Shown: in pieces, positions 37,247 to 45,448 of the stretch | Layout: every line of letters begins with the position of its first letter | How positions within the stretch are numbered: the first letter of the stretch is position 1 | Assembly: GCF_020884795.1 (NCBI RefSeq) | Contig: NZ_BBZF01000031.1 | Location: 1 to 63,487, forward strand | Length of the DNA: 63,487 nt | Direction: 5' to 3' | Source of the DNA: Micromonospora okii | GTDB taxonomy: Bacteria; Actinomycetota; Actinomycetes; Mycobacteriales; Micromonosporaceae | Translations under genes and position numbers: made by a program | The notes under the pieces: generated by a model | Databases searched by the model: none | What the model saw: the letters and a program-made list of their open reading frames with translations, nothing else | Told to the model about the DNA's origin: nothing

Positions 37247-38323
37247 TCAGGCGGGCCCGCCCGGGCCGGTGCCGGCACCCTCCGCGGGCCGCTGCGGCAG
37301 GCCCGGGAAGAGCCGCGCGGCGGCGATCTTCGCCGTGATGCCGGAATTCTCCAGCGACTCGGCGAGCCGTCGGCGCAGCTCCCGGCCCACCGCGAACTGG
37401 CCGTCCGCCGTGGTCTTCACGACGGTACGGATCACCGCGCCGTCGACCGTCATCTGCTCGACGCCCAGCACCTCGGGCGCCTCCACGATCTCCGGGGCCA
37501 GGTCCGGGTCCATCGCCACCGAGGCGGCGGCCGTCCGCAGCACCGCCGTGGCCTCCTCGGTGCTGGCGAAGCCGATCGGCAGGTCGACCACCACCAGCGC
37601 CCAGCCCTGGCTCTTGTTCCCCACCCGGACGATCTCGCCGTTGCGGATGTACCAGAGCACGCCCCGGCCGTCCCGGACCGTGGTGACCCGCAGCCCGACC
37701 GACTCCACCACGCCGGTCGCCTCGCCCAGGTCGACCGTGTCGCCGACGCCGTACTGATCCTCGATCAGCATGAACAGACCGGCGATCAGGTCCTTGACCA
37801 GGCTCTGCGCGCCGAAGCCGAGGGCCACGCCGGCAATGCCGGCGCTGGCCAGCAGCGGCGCCAGGTCGAAGCTGAACTCGCGCAGGATCATCAGCACGGC
37901 GATGCCCATGACGAAGGCGGTGACCATGCTGCGCAGCACCGAGCCGATCGCCTCGGCCCGCTGCCGGCGTCGCTCGGGGACGAACTCGCCGGGCTCGTGC
38001 GCGGCGCTCGGCACCCGCTCGCGCAGCGGACGCAGCATGGTCGGCACCGCGCCGTCGGTGGTCGTGCGGACCAGCCGCTTGATCGTCCGGTGCAGCGCCC
38101 AGCGGGCCAGCAGGGCCACCGCGAGGATCAGCGCCACCCGCAGCGGCTTGAGCAGGATCCAGTAACTGCCCTCGGCGAACCAGCTCGACCCGGTCGTCTT
38201 GTAGACCCACTCGCAGGAGGTGCTGCCCTGGCAGTCGGCGCTGGGCGTCGCGCTCGGCGTCACGGCGGCGGACAGGGCGGCGGAGATCAGGCTGGCGGCG
38301 CTCACCCTGCTTTCGTACCGCAC
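37247..38323 (-). CDS. small-conductance mechanosensitive channel (MscS family)
   Basis: 358-residue membrane channel opening under osmotic downshock. After an N-terminal signal-like region and an extracellular Cys pair (DCQGSTSCEW), helices occur at ~60-80 and ~140-165. The pore helix FDLAPLLASAGIAGVALGFGAQSLVKDLIAG carries the Gly/Ala packing pattern of MscS TM3. The beta domain follows (YGVGDTVDLGEATGVVESVGLRVTTVRD) and then the alpha/beta vestibule. The C-terminal ~20 residues are Pro/Gly-rich. It is the chromosomal gene left of the AICE; its start is 96 bp from attL. Confidence 0.92.
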   Translation of the reverse strand: MRYESRVSAASLISAALSAAVTPSATPSADCQGSTSCEWVYKTTGSSWFAEGSYWILLKPLRVALILAVALLARWALHRTIKRLVRTTTDGAVPTMLRPLRERVPSAAHEPGEFVPERRRQRAEAIGSVLRSMVTAFVMGIAVLMILREFSFDLAPLLASAGIAGVALGFGAQSLVKDLIAGLFMLIEDQYGVGDTVDLGEATGVVESVGLRVTTVRDGRGVLWYIRNGEIVRVGNKSQGWALVVVDLPIGFASTEEATAVLRTAAASVAMDPDLAPEIVEAPEVLGVEQMTVDGAVIRTVVKTTADGQFAVGRELRRRLAESLENSGITAKIAAARLFPGLPQRPAEGAGTGPGGPA

Positions 38324-38418
38324 GGCCGTCGACCGCCCACCGGCGGACCCACCATCCGGTACGCGACGGAACTGATCATCCTGACACGTGGGGAGAAAGC
38401 TTCATGAGGGGACCCCGG

Positions 38419-38437
38419 ATTAGTACGTGCAATCCGG
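38419..38437. other. attL core (19-bp direct repeat)
   Basis: ATTAGTACGTGCAATCCGG. With its chromosomal left flank it forms inverted arms CCCGGATT and AATCCGGG around a 9-bp centre AGTACGTGC (38414-38438), the usual layout of a tyrosine-recombinase core site. Confidence 0.9.
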
Positions 38438-38484
38438 GATTGACTGGGTCGAGAAGGCGTTGAACTGCAAGAACGCCAAGAGAA

Positions 38485-38519
38485 GATCATCCGGCACAAC
38501 TGGGGCACAACTCAGATCC
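38485..38519 (+). repeat. left arm-type repeat block
   Basis: A 35-bp block matching 50015-50049 at 28 of 35 positions. It contains two GGCACAACT motifs (38493, 38504) spaced 11 bp apart, as at the right end. Probable integrase arm-type sites. It overlaps the last codons of int. Confidence 0.75.
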
Positions 38520-39750
38520 GGTCCCGACCGGCAGGGCCGACCGGCTGGCTGTCCTTGACCGGCCGCAGGATCTGCCCGACCAGACCGCGCCGCCGGTCCT
38601 TCTTCGGCATCCAGTGCACGTAGGTCTCCAACGTGATCCGCAGGCTGGCGTGCCGCAGTGCCTTCTGTACCTCCTGAGGCTCAACCCCGTTGCTCATGAG
38701 GGTGGTGGCGAAGAAGTGACGCAACGAGTGGAAAGTTCCCTCTTTGGGCCAGTCCGCAGCAATACGCCAGTCTTCCCACAGTTCGGACCAATATCGGCCG
38801 GAAATCAGCTTTCCGCGCGTAGAGGTGAATAGAAGAGCTGCCGAACGAGTTAGGCACCTTTCGCCGGTGATATCCGGAATCTCGAACTCAACCGGACCGA
38901 CCTCTCTGATGTGCGCCTCCACCTCCTCCGCAACAATCGCGTCTAGGTCGACCGTCCCCGCCGATCCGCTTTTCGGTGACGCGAGATAAAAGCCGCCGAA
39001 ATGCTCCGTGGAGTATCGCAATTGCTGAATAACGTGAAGCTCTTCACGGGCAACGTCCATGCATCGTGGGCCGGCTTCCATTCCCAGAACCTCACCGATG
39101 CGCAAGCCTTCGCCGGCTCCAAGCCAAACAGCCGCGCGAAATCGTCGGGGCACAACCTCGGAGAGTTTTAGAACCTGATCCTCAGTGGGCACCCATTTCG
39201 GCGTACGTGAAATGCCCCGTAGGATGTGCGAGAGCTTCACGCCGTCGCATGGATTGTCGGAAAGGACCTTGTCGACAACAGCGGCGTTCAAAATGCTCTT
39301 AAGGACCCCGAAGTAAAGGACGATAGATGATCTGGCGACGCTCTCGTCAAGCAGGCGACCAATCCATGCCATAACGTCAGTCCGGGTGATCGATCGAATT
39401 ACCCGATCCCCGAACGTCGGCAGAAGACGTTTTCTAAGGTTCTGCGGAACGCGCCGCCTTGTCTCGACGCTCCACCCCGACTCCCGTGACTCCTTCCACC
39501 GGTCGGCATACTCGGCAAATGTCAGGCGCTCGATCTCACGCTTTACCGATACCTCAACAGCAACGCCCGAACGGCATTCGAGGTCGAAGGCTTCCGCGTC
39601 GACCTTGCGCTCAAACAGTTTCTCTCGGGGCTCACCAGCCGCGTCGGCGTAGCGCACTCGCCAGCGCTTGCCCCTGCCGTGCCGCTTGGAGGGAAGCCGC
39701 TTCTTGTCTGGCCCGCGTTTGGTCAGGTACCACAGGTCATCGATGGGCAT
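38512..39750 (-). CDS. int: AICE tyrosine integrase
   Basis: Recombinase of 412 residues that would integrate and, with Xis, excise the element at the 19-bp core. The N-terminal arm-binding part (GRGKRWRVRYADAAGEPREKLFERK) is followed by the core-binding helices (RLTFAEYADRWKESRES) and the catalytic domain: Arg I in GAGEGLRIGEVLGM, HSLRHFFATTLM (His/Arg), LRHASLRITLETYVHW (His and nucleophile Tyr). All catalytic residues present. Codon use is less GC-rich than the chromosome, as expected for mobile DNA. It ends at the left arm repeats and follows xis by one base. Confidence 0.95.
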   Translation of the reverse strand: MPIDDLWYLTKRGPDKKRLPSKRHGRGKRWRVRYADAAGEPREKLFERKVDAEAFDLECRSGVAVEVSVKREIERLTFAEYADRWKESRESGWSVETRRRVPQNLRKRLLPTFGDRVIRSITRTDVMAWIGRLLDESVARSSIVLYFGVLKSILNAAVVDKVLSDNPCDGVKLSHILRGISRTPKWVPTEDQVLKLSEVVPRRFRAAVWLGAGEGLRIGEVLGMEAGPRCMDVAREELHVIQQLRYSTEHFGGFYLASPKSGSAGTVDLDAIVAEEVEAHIREVGPVEFEIPDITGERCLTRSAALLFTSTRGKLISGRYWSELWEDWRIAADWPKEGTFHSLRHFFATTLMSNGVEPQEVQKALRHASLRITLETYVHWMPKKDRRRGLVGQILRPVKDSQPVGPAGRDRI

Positions 39751-39751
39751 G

Positions 39752-39937
39752 TCAGGCCGCCTTGCTGTTGAACCAGGCCCGCACGTCGGCGGGGTCGTAT
39801 CGGAGGTGGCGGCCGACGCGGGACGCGCGGGGGCCGATGCGGCGGTGACGCCATTGGTAGAGGGTGCCGACGGGGATGCCGAGGAACGCCGACACGTCGG
39901 TGACGCTCCACAGCCGTTCGGTGGTGGGGGTGGTCAT
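39752..39937 (-). CDS. xis: excisionase / MerR-like HTH
   Basis: 61-residue DNA-binding protein with one winged helix of the excisionase type: RLWSVTDVSAFLGIPVGTLYQWRHRRIGPRASRVGRHLRYDPADVRAWFNS. Recombination directionality factors of AICEs have this form and this position between rep and int. The start ATG 39937 overlaps the stop of the upstream replication gene (ATGA). Confidence 0.9.
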   Translation of the reverse strand: MTTPTTERLWSVTDVSAFLGIPVGTLYQWRHRRIGPRASRVGRHLRYDPADVRAWFNSKAA

Positions 39938-41286
39938 CGGGGTTCCTTTCTGGCTTGCTGTCGTGCCGTTCGGATGCGGTCGCCTATTGCGGTGGCGAGT
40001 TCGAGTTGTTCGGGCGAGTCGTAGCCGATGCCGAGGATCTGCCAGTCGTTGACGACCAGGACGTCAGCGTCTTCGGGTAGGCCGGCTTCGGTGAGCGCGG
40101 TCTGGATTTGGTGGGTTCGGCGTTCCGCGCGGAGGTTCTTGAAGGTGGTCGAGTAGATGCGCGATTTGGTGAGGAAGTGGCCTCGGAAGCCGAGCATGTG
40201 CGCCCAGTGACGAAGTTTCAGGTCGGCGTACTGGTCGAGTTCGCCGAGGTCCCACGCGGTTTGGATCATCGCGCGGTGGTGTGCGGAGACCCGTAGCCGG
40301 TCGATGTGTGCCTGTGAACGGATACGCCGGTCGCCGGTCTCCGTCGCGCCGGTGCCCTTGGTGGCGTACTTGGCGATGTAGCCGGCGAGCCGGGTGTCGG
40401 CTACGACCTGGTCCCCGTCGTCGTCTCCGTCTGCGTCTGCGTCGATGTCGGTGGCGGTGATGTCCTTGACGTCGACCTGTGCGCCCCAGCCGAGAGGCAG
40501 CGCGGTCCCGTCAGGTCGGGCGGTGTCCAGTTCGACGGAGGAAGCCGCGGAACGCACCGCGTCGGCCAACACGTCGGCGGTGAGCCAGGTCGGGGGCGAC
40601 GAGTCCGGCCCGGATGGGCCATCGGCGCGGATGACGGCGTGGAAGTGCACCAGGCCGCGCCGCTGATACTCCGCAACTTTGGCGTAGGAGATCCGCAGGT
40701 ATGCCCCGGATGCGCGGACGGTGAGGCCACCAGCGGCAGCGACGGCGCGGCGTAGGGCGATGGTGAAGCGGTGCCAGAGTTGACCGCTGTGTGCCTGCCA
40801 CAGCACGGCCCCGGCGTAGTCGTAGGAGCCGGGGTCGAGCGGGCTACCCAGCAGCGGGTGTCCCTCGCCGTGCCAGCGTCCGCAGGAGCAGGGCCGCTTG
40901 CCGGGCCGGTTGTGCACCGCACCGAAGGACGGGGCGGTGAGGGTGACGAACAGCCGCGTCGACCGGGCCACCGTGTCGGGGACGCCCTTGCCGCCGGACA
41001 TGCCCGCGTGGATCAGGTGCCAGGCGTCGGCGGCGTACCGGTCGGCGCAGGTCGGGCAGACGGCCGATCGGCGGGTGCCGCAGGGCGCCCACACCCGGCC
41101 CTGCCGAGACGCGATCAGGTCACCGCTGCCGAGGTGCCGAACCTCGAACTTGCCGACCAGACGCACCGGTTGCAGGCAGCCTTTGACGCTCTCGACGCCG
41201 GCCCGCCATTCCTTGTAGGCGGGGGTGCGCATCCAGCGGGCGAAGGCTGCCTCAGCGTCGTACGCGGGGCTTGGTGGTCGTGCCAC
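39934..41286 (-). CDS. repSA: RepSA-like rolling-circle replication initiator
   Basis: 450-residue AICE replication initiator. The HUH metal motif is LVHFHAVIR, and the probable nucleophile is in AGYIAKYATKGTG. Two Cys clusters (CGTRRSAVCPTCADRY and CSCGRWHG) near residues 75-165 look like zinc sites, as in the Streptomyces RepSA family. The start GTG 41286 (VARPPSPAYD) is set by AAAGGAGAG just upstream; the longer in-frame ATG has none. A hairpin at 41311-41343 lies directly upstream, between the GGDEF gene and this one. Overlaps xis. Essential for maintenance of the excised circle. Confidence 0.9.
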   Translation of the reverse strand: MARPPSPAYDAEAAFARWMRTPAYKEWRAGVESVKGCLQPVRLVGKFEVRHLGSGDLIASRQGRVWAPCGTRRSAVCPTCADRYAADAWHLIHAGMSGGKGVPDTVARSTRLFVTLTAPSFGAVHNRPGKRPCSCGRWHGEGHPLLGSPLDPGSYDYAGAVLWQAHSGQLWHRFTIALRRAVAAAGGLTVRASGAYLRISYAKVAEYQRRGLVHFHAVIRADGPSGPDSSPPTWLTADVLADAVRSAASSVELDTARPDGTALPLGWGAQVDVKDITATDIDADADGDDDGDQVVADTRLAGYIAKYATKGTGATETGDRRIRSQAHIDRLRVSAHHRAMIQTAWDLGELDQYADLKLRHWAHMLGFRGHFLTKSRIYSTTFKNLRAERRTHQIQTALTEAGLPEDADVLVVNDWQILGIGYDSPEQLELATAIGDRIRTARQQARKEPR

Positions 41287-41310
41287 GAGGTCTCTCCTTT
41301 CGGAGACGGG

Positions 41311-41343
41311 CCTGCCGTGCTCCAGGGCGTGAAGCACGGCAGG
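41311..41343 (-). promoter_or_regulatory. intercistronic hairpin upstream of repSA
   Basis: Perfect 11-bp arms CCTGCCGTGCT and AGCACGGCAGG around an 11-nt loop, 25 bp upstream of the repSA start. It closely resembles the hairpin before the GGDEF gene. No T-run; RNA processing, attenuation or protein binding are possible. Confidence 0.55.
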
Positions 41344-41370
41344 CAGGAGCGAGGGGGAGAGGTGCGGGGG

Positions 41371-42078
41371 TCAGTGGGCGTAGCTGGTGACCGCAGCGCC
41401 GCTGAGGTCACGAACCCGCACGACCGGCCGGGTGTTGGCGGTGGGGGTGGTGTGGTCATCGCGGCGGGGGTCGAACATCGCGACTCCGGTACGGCCGGTC
41501 TTGGCCCGGTACATCGCGGCGTCAGCAGCGCCGAGAGCAGCGGGCAGGTCACCAACGGCGGGAGCGAGGCCGATGCTGGCCGTCACCGTGACCGTCACTC
41601 CGGTAGGCAGCTCGACCGGAGCGGCGATCACCTGGGCGAGCCGGTGAGCGACGGCGGCCGGGTCGGGTGCGTCGATGAGAGCGGCGAACTCGTCTCCACC
41701 GAGGCGCGCGGCTACTGCGTTGACCGTGCGGAGGCGGCCGGCGATGGTGGTGAGCACGATGTCGCCGGCGGCGTGGCCGTGGGTGTCGTTGACGGGTTTG
41801 AAGCCGTCGAGGTCGATCACCGCCACGTATGGCCGGGCCGGCGCGAGGTGCGTCCACGCCTGGGTAAGTCCGGCGCGGTTGGCCAGGCCGGTCAGTGGGT
41901 CACGAAGGACGGCCCGCCGCAGGGCGGCCAGTTCGCAGCGGAGCACGGTCAGCCGATACCGGTTCCAGGACACCAGGGCGAGCGCGGCGACCAGGAGCAG
42001 ACCGGCAACAGCGGTGAGGCTCATCGGGGCCTCACTGTGGATCGTGAGCGACGACAGGTAGGGCAGCGATCGGGACAC
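41371..42078 (-). CDS. membrane-anchored GGDEF diguanylate cyclase
   Basis: 235 residues: a short N-terminus, one membrane helix (LTAVAGLLLVAALALVSW) and a GGDEF domain from ~60. The active site is intact: VAVIDLDGFKPVNDTHGHAAGD (metal Asp and substrate loop), RLGGDEFAALID, and AADAAMYRAKTGR at the end. It should therefore make cyclic di-GMP. I do not see the RxxD inhibitory site clearly. GTG 42078 is supported by GAGGAGG 7 nt upstream; ATG 42024 also has a GAGG. It lies in the middle of the transfer/replication operon, between the Spd-like gene and repSA, so it would be expressed with transfer. Confidence 0.88.
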   Translation of the reverse strand: MSRSLPYLSSLTIHSEAPMSLTAVAGLLLVAALALVSWNRYRLTVLRCELAALRRAVLRDPLTGLANRAGLTQAWTHLAPARPYVAVIDLDGFKPVNDTHGHAAGDIVLTTIAGRLRTVNAVAARLGGDEFAALIDAPDPAAVAHRLAQVIAAPVELPTGVTVTVTASIGLAPAVGDLPAALGAADAAMYRAKTGRTGVAMFDPRRDDHTTPTANTRPVVRVRDLSGAAVTSYAH

Positions 42079-42118
42079 GGGGGTGCCTCCTCGGTCAGGA
42101 AAGACAAGGGCCGTGCGG

Positions 42119-42154
42119 GGCCTGCCGCGCTCGCAGGATGGAGCGCGGCAGGCC
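42119..42154 (-). promoter_or_regulatory. intercistronic hairpin upstream of the GGDEF gene
   Basis: Perfect 14-bp arms GGCCTGCCGCGCTC and GAGCGCGGCAGGCC with an 8-nt loop, 40 bp upstream of the start. Same stem core (CCTGCCGxGCTC) as the hairpin before repSA. Confidence 0.55.
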
Positions 42155-42170
42155 AGGAGATGAGCAGGGG

Positions 42171-43106
42171 TTAGTGCGTGTAGCCGTTGGCGGTGGCCGG
42201 GGTGAACCGGTCAGCGACCTTCGAGGCGATCGACGCCGGTAGCCGGGTGGCCTGTTGGATGTCGACGGCGGTCACCGGCCGGTCCAGGTCTGCGACGAGT
42301 CGCCGGATCTGGGCTTGCATCCCGGCCGGAATGCCCAAGCCGTCCAGGGCCGGAGGCTCCGCAACGGCGTCCCTGGCCGGCTCCACCAGGGCAACCGGGA
42401 TCGGAGCCGGGACCTTGACCGGAGCGGGCGGCGCAACCGGGGCCGGTGCCGGGGTGGCGGCTTCCGCGACGGCGGCCGGCACGGTCACCGGAGCCGGAGC
42501 CGGAGCCGGAGCCGGGGCAGGGGCGGGGGTGTTGGTGGGGAGGGCGACGGCCCGGCGTGCCTGCATGCAGCGGGCCTGGACGACCGGCATGACTTCGGCC
42601 AGGAGGAACACCAGGACCGGCACCATGACGTGCGCGGCGAGCATTCCCGGGCTGATACCGCCTGTGCGTGGCATCAGGACCGGCACCACGTTCATGATCA
42701 AGGTGCAGCCGAGAAGGAACCGCTTCAACCAGTCGACCACCCGGGAATCGATCTTGATGTCCCGGGCGATCATCGCGGCTTCCCATCGCAGGACCGTGAT
42801 CAGGATTCCCGCGAGGCAGGGCTCAACGCCCCAGCTTCCCCACCACACCGGGTTAGTCGGGGTCAGATCGCCGGCTAGGAAGTCGTGGACGCCCGTGGTG
42901 GTGAAGAAGAGGCCGATGGCCAGGAACGTCCACAGGTTGCGGTTCACGCTCACCCGTAGCCGCTCGATCTCCACGATCTCTAGCGCGGAGTCCTGTTCCA
43001 GGTCGTGAAGCTGCCGGGCAACGTCGAGACGCTTGCTCAGCTTGCGAACCGGTCGGGGCTGCTTCGCGGGCCGCTTGTTGGTGTCGGGGTTGTTCACCGC
43101 GATCAC
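42171..43106 (-). CDS. DUF2637/Spd-like membrane protein
   Basis: 311-residue protein that in AICEs accompanies the transfer protein and is thought to help intramycelial spread. The N-terminus is basic with a helical stretch (LSKRLDVARQLHDLEQDSALEIVEIERLR). Four membrane segments follow in residues ~55-175 (LWTFLAIGLFFTTTGVHDFL; WGVEPCLAGILITVLRW; FLLGCTLIMNVVPVLM; MLAAHVMVPVLVFLLAEVMPV). A long Pro/Ala linker leads to a ~50-residue C-terminal helical domain (QIRRLVADLDRPVTAVDIQQATRLP) that looks like a small DNA-binding or adaptor fold. Its start overlaps the traB stop (GTGA). Confidence 0.8.
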   Translation of the reverse strand: MIAVNNPDTNKRPAKQPRPVRKLSKRLDVARQLHDLEQDSALEIVEIERLRVSVNRNLWTFLAIGLFFTTTGVHDFLAGDLTPTNPVWWGSWGVEPCLAGILITVLRWEAAMIARDIKIDSRVVDWLKRFLLGCTLIMNVVPVLMPRTGGISPGMLAAHVMVPVLVFLLAEVMPVVQARCMQARRAVALPTNTPAPAPAPAPAPAPVTVPAAVAEAATPAPAPVAPPAPVKVPAPIPVALVEPARDAVAEPPALDGLGIPAGMQAQIRRLVADLDRPVTAVDIQQATRLPASIASKVADRFTPATANGYTH

Positions 43107-44458
43107 CGGCCCGCCGTGGTGAGTTCGGTGTGGGGCCAGCCGGCGACCCGCACCAACTCGCGGATGTCGGAGTCATCGCAGTACGCCGCCCGCACCCGCA
43201 TCGGGGTCCGTGAGCGCTGCTTGACGACGAACCCGATACCGGCCGTGCTCGGGTGGTTCGGGATCTCGTCGGCGAGCGCGCCCCGGCGTCGCATGTCGTC
43301 ACCGAGCACCATTTCAACGTGTCCAGCCGAGGTGGTCCGCAGGCACATCCGCAGACTGAACAGGTCTCGCTGAGGGATGACGTCCTTGGTGGGCTCTTGG
43401 AGAGCGCCGATGACGCTGCCGCCCAGGGCGCGAGCCTGCGACAGGATTAGCGGCAACACCGCCTGGACGCCCTTGGTGAGAGACCGGTCGCCGTAGCCGG
43501 TCACCGCGCCCAGCTCATCGATTACCAGCAGATCCAGCGGGGTTTCGCGGGACAGCTCGAACGTGCGCCGGCCCTGCTCCGCCAACACCTTTTTGCGGGC
43601 CTGCATGGTGGCCCAGTACTCCTGGACGACCTCCACGATGTCGCCGTCAGTCTCGGCGTAGCGGTACGACACCGGCCGCAGGGCGTTCAACTCGGTGCCC
43701 TTGGGGTTGACCACGTGCACCCGCACCAGGCCGTCACGGATCAGCGGAGCGCACGCCCGCAACGCCATCCACGTAACCGAGTTCTTGCCCGACCCAGTGG
43801 CCCCGCCGACGAGCCAGTGCTGGCCGATCAGCGGCGCGATCCAGTCGGTACCGTGCTCGGTCTCACCCAGGTACACGTTCGCCAGGCTCACCGCGTCAGC
43901 GTCGCCAGGCAGGTCCGGCGGAACGATGACCTGAGTAAACGGCTCGCTGCGCTGCACGATCAGCGCGATCACCTGCGCGCGAACCCGCTCGATACCCACC
44001 CGCTCCGCGTTCAGAGCAACCGCCAGGGCGTCGGCCGCTTCCTCCCACTGCTTGGGGGTCTGGCCCAGGAGCAGACGCACGTACACCGTCTCCGTCGACG
44101 GGGAGTGCGACCGAACCCGGATGATGCGCGGGACGTTGACCGCCCCGGTGACCCGGTGCACCGTCACCAGGTTGCACGCCTCCGTCACCCGACCCCACCA
44201 CGGACCGAGATACGCCCGCGACAGCCACCGCCGGCGCACCGCCCGCAACCTCGGGGCCGCCAGCGTCGACCAGGAGTCCGGGTGACCCCGGTACCAGCCC
44301 ACACCCGCCGCCAGCGCACCCGCCGCCACGCCACCCGCCGTTACCGGCCCGAGCTGCGCCACCGCAGTAGCCACCGCCGCCGGAGCAGCCACGAAACCCG
44401 GGTGCCGCGCCGCCCAACCCGCGACCTTCCATTCCCACCCCTGAACACGCTTACCCAT
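43103..44458 (-). CDS. TraB/FtsK-type DNA translocase
   Basis: Conjugative motor of 451 residues that would move double-stranded AICE DNA between cells as a hexamer. Two short membrane segments lie at ~20-60 (FVAAPAAVATAVAQLGPV; AGGVAAGALAAGVGWY). The FtsK domain has Walker A LVGGATGSGKNSVTWMAL and Walker B LDLLVIDELGAVTG. Asn follows the Walker Lys where Ser/Thr is usual, a position that also varies in related AICE proteins. The C-terminal PNHPSTAGIGFVVKQRSRTPMRVRAAY region is typical of the AICE group; the DNA-recognition end is short. ATG 44458 was preferred over GTG 44467. A terminator-like hairpin lies just upstream. Confidence 0.9.
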   Translation of the reverse strand: MGKRVQGWEWKVAGWAARHPGFVAAPAAVATAVAQLGPVTAGGVAAGALAAGVGWYRGHPDSWSTLAAPRLRAVRRRWLSRAYLGPWWGRVTEACNLVTVHRVTGAVNVPRIIRVRSHSPSTETVYVRLLLGQTPKQWEEAADALAVALNAERVGIERVRAQVIALIVQRSEPFTQVIVPPDLPGDADAVSLANVYLGETEHGTDWIAPLIGQHWLVGGATGSGKNSVTWMALRACAPLIRDGLVRVHVVNPKGTELNALRPVSYRYAETDGDIVEVVQEYWATMQARKKVLAEQGRRTFELSRETPLDLLVIDELGAVTGYGDRSLTKGVQAVLPLILSQARALGGSVIGALQEPTKDVIPQRDLFSLRMCLRTTSAGHVEMVLGDDMRRRGALADEIPNHPSTAGIGFVVKQRSRTPMRVRAAYCDDSDIRELVRVAGWPHTELTTAGR

Positions 44459-44519
44459 CTCCCGCACCTACTTTCATCAATTCCGAATACAATTCCGTGA
44501 CATCTGTTTTTGGGTATAA

Positions 44520-44555
44520 GAAAGGCCCGGATCGGATTACCAACCCGGGCCTTTC
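44520..44555 (-). terminator. hairpin terminator before traB
   Basis: Arms GAAAGGCCCGG (44520-44530) and CCGGGCCTTTC (44545-44555). On the minus strand the stem is followed by TTATACCC, so it looks like a factor-independent terminator or attenuator between the small upstream genes and traB. Confidence 0.7.
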
Positions 44556-44572
44556 CGTTGACGCAATTACTG

Positions 44573-44809
44573 TCAGCGCACCGCCGCGAGCATCTTCTTC
44601 GCGCGAGACGTGGACTCCTTCGCCTCCCGCGTCTCGTCCATCCACGGCGCGGCCTCTTCGAGCAGCACCAGCAGCACCGCGACCGCCCGACGAAGGTCGT
44701 CGTAGTGCCGCATGTACCGGTACCGCTCCGGCATTCCCTTCATCGAAGAACGCATCAACCGCATAGCCTGATCGATACCGTCGTAGGTGTCGCTAATCTG
44801 GTAAGACAT
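44573..44809 (-). CDS. small AICE protein, 78 aa
   Basis: Unrecognised helical protein (MSYQISDTYDGIDQAMRLM, RAVAVLLVLLEEAAPWMDET, basic end RAKKMLAAVR). ATG 44809 overlaps the stop of the upstream gene (TGATG), which fixes the start; the longer ATG 44824 lies inside that gene. It belongs to the run of small genes ahead of traB found in many AICEs. A terminator hairpin follows. No function can be assigned. Confidence 0.72.
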   Translation of the reverse strand: MSYQISDTYDGIDQAMRLMRSSMKGMPERYRYMRHYDDLRRAVAVLLVLLEEAAPWMDETREAKESTSRAKKMLAAVR

Positions 44810-45084
44810 CAGCTCACCTTCCACGGCTTGGCCACCAAATCGGCCTCATACGTCTTCACTCGCGTGTGAAACGCCCTCAGCGCCTCCACCGCTTGCTTGT
44901 GCGCGTCTTCCAGCTCCTCCACCCGGGCCGCGAACTGGTACAGCGTTCCCGGCGGAGGCTCGCACCCCTTGATCAGGCTCTTCGCGCCGTCCATCAGCAT
45001 CGACAGCCCTTGCACGTTGCCCATCAGCGCCTCATATCGAGACTTGCCGGTCAACGACTTCACGAACTCCGGCACCAAATCCAT
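44809..45084 (-). CDS. small AICE protein, 91 aa
   Basis: Helical, probably coiled-coil protein: MDLVPEFVKSLTGKSRYEALM, LSMLMDGAKSLIKG, then FAARVEELEDAHKQAVEALRAFHTRVKTYEADLV. ATG 45084 is preceded by AAGGAGAG, so the longer frame was rejected. Its stop overlaps the next gene, so the two products may act together. No family recognised; accessory transfer or regulatory role is inferred from place only. Confidence 0.75.
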   Translation of the reverse strand: MDLVPEFVKSLTGKSRYEALMGNVQGLSMLMDGAKSLIKGCEPPPGTLYQFAARVEELEDAHKQAVEALRAFHTRVKTYEADLVAKPWKVS

Positions 45085-45180
45085 GCCTCTCCTTCCGGTT
45101 TCCACCTCCACCATCGGTGGGCACCACCCGCCCCCGGTGCACACACCCCAAGGGACGGATAGAAGCCACCGACCGGGCGG

Positions 45181-45303
45181 CTACTCCCGACCGGACAGAC
45201 GCCACACCCGCCGCAACCGACGCCCCTCGCGACGAATCAGACCGACGTTCAGAGAAACCGACAACAGCAGCAACCCGATAAGAATCAACTCAAAGTCCGA
45301 CAT
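45181..45303 (-). CDS. 40-aa single-pass membrane protein
   Basis: Very short gene with a strong ribosome site GGAAGGAGG 6 nt before ATG 45303. The product is acidic at the start (MSDFELI), has one helix (LILIGLLLLSVSLNVGLI), then a basic tail (RREGRRLRRVWRLSGRE), a typical cytoplasm-facing positive end. Located in the small-gene run between the SCO3933-family gene and the 91-aa gene. Function unknown; a membrane partner for TraB or a regulator of it is a guess. Confidence 0.72.
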   Translation of the reverse strand: MSDFELILIGLLLLSVSLNVGLIRREGRRLRRVWRLSGRE

Positions 45304-45448
45304 GACAACCTCCTTCCAAAGAATCGATATGCGAATAGCAGCATTGAACCCGTTTTAGGCATGGTTGTATTCACATTCACTGTGGAATTCTCAACGAACG
45401 AGTAGCCAAGAATGAAGCCCACACACAGACCCCATCACCTTGACAAAG

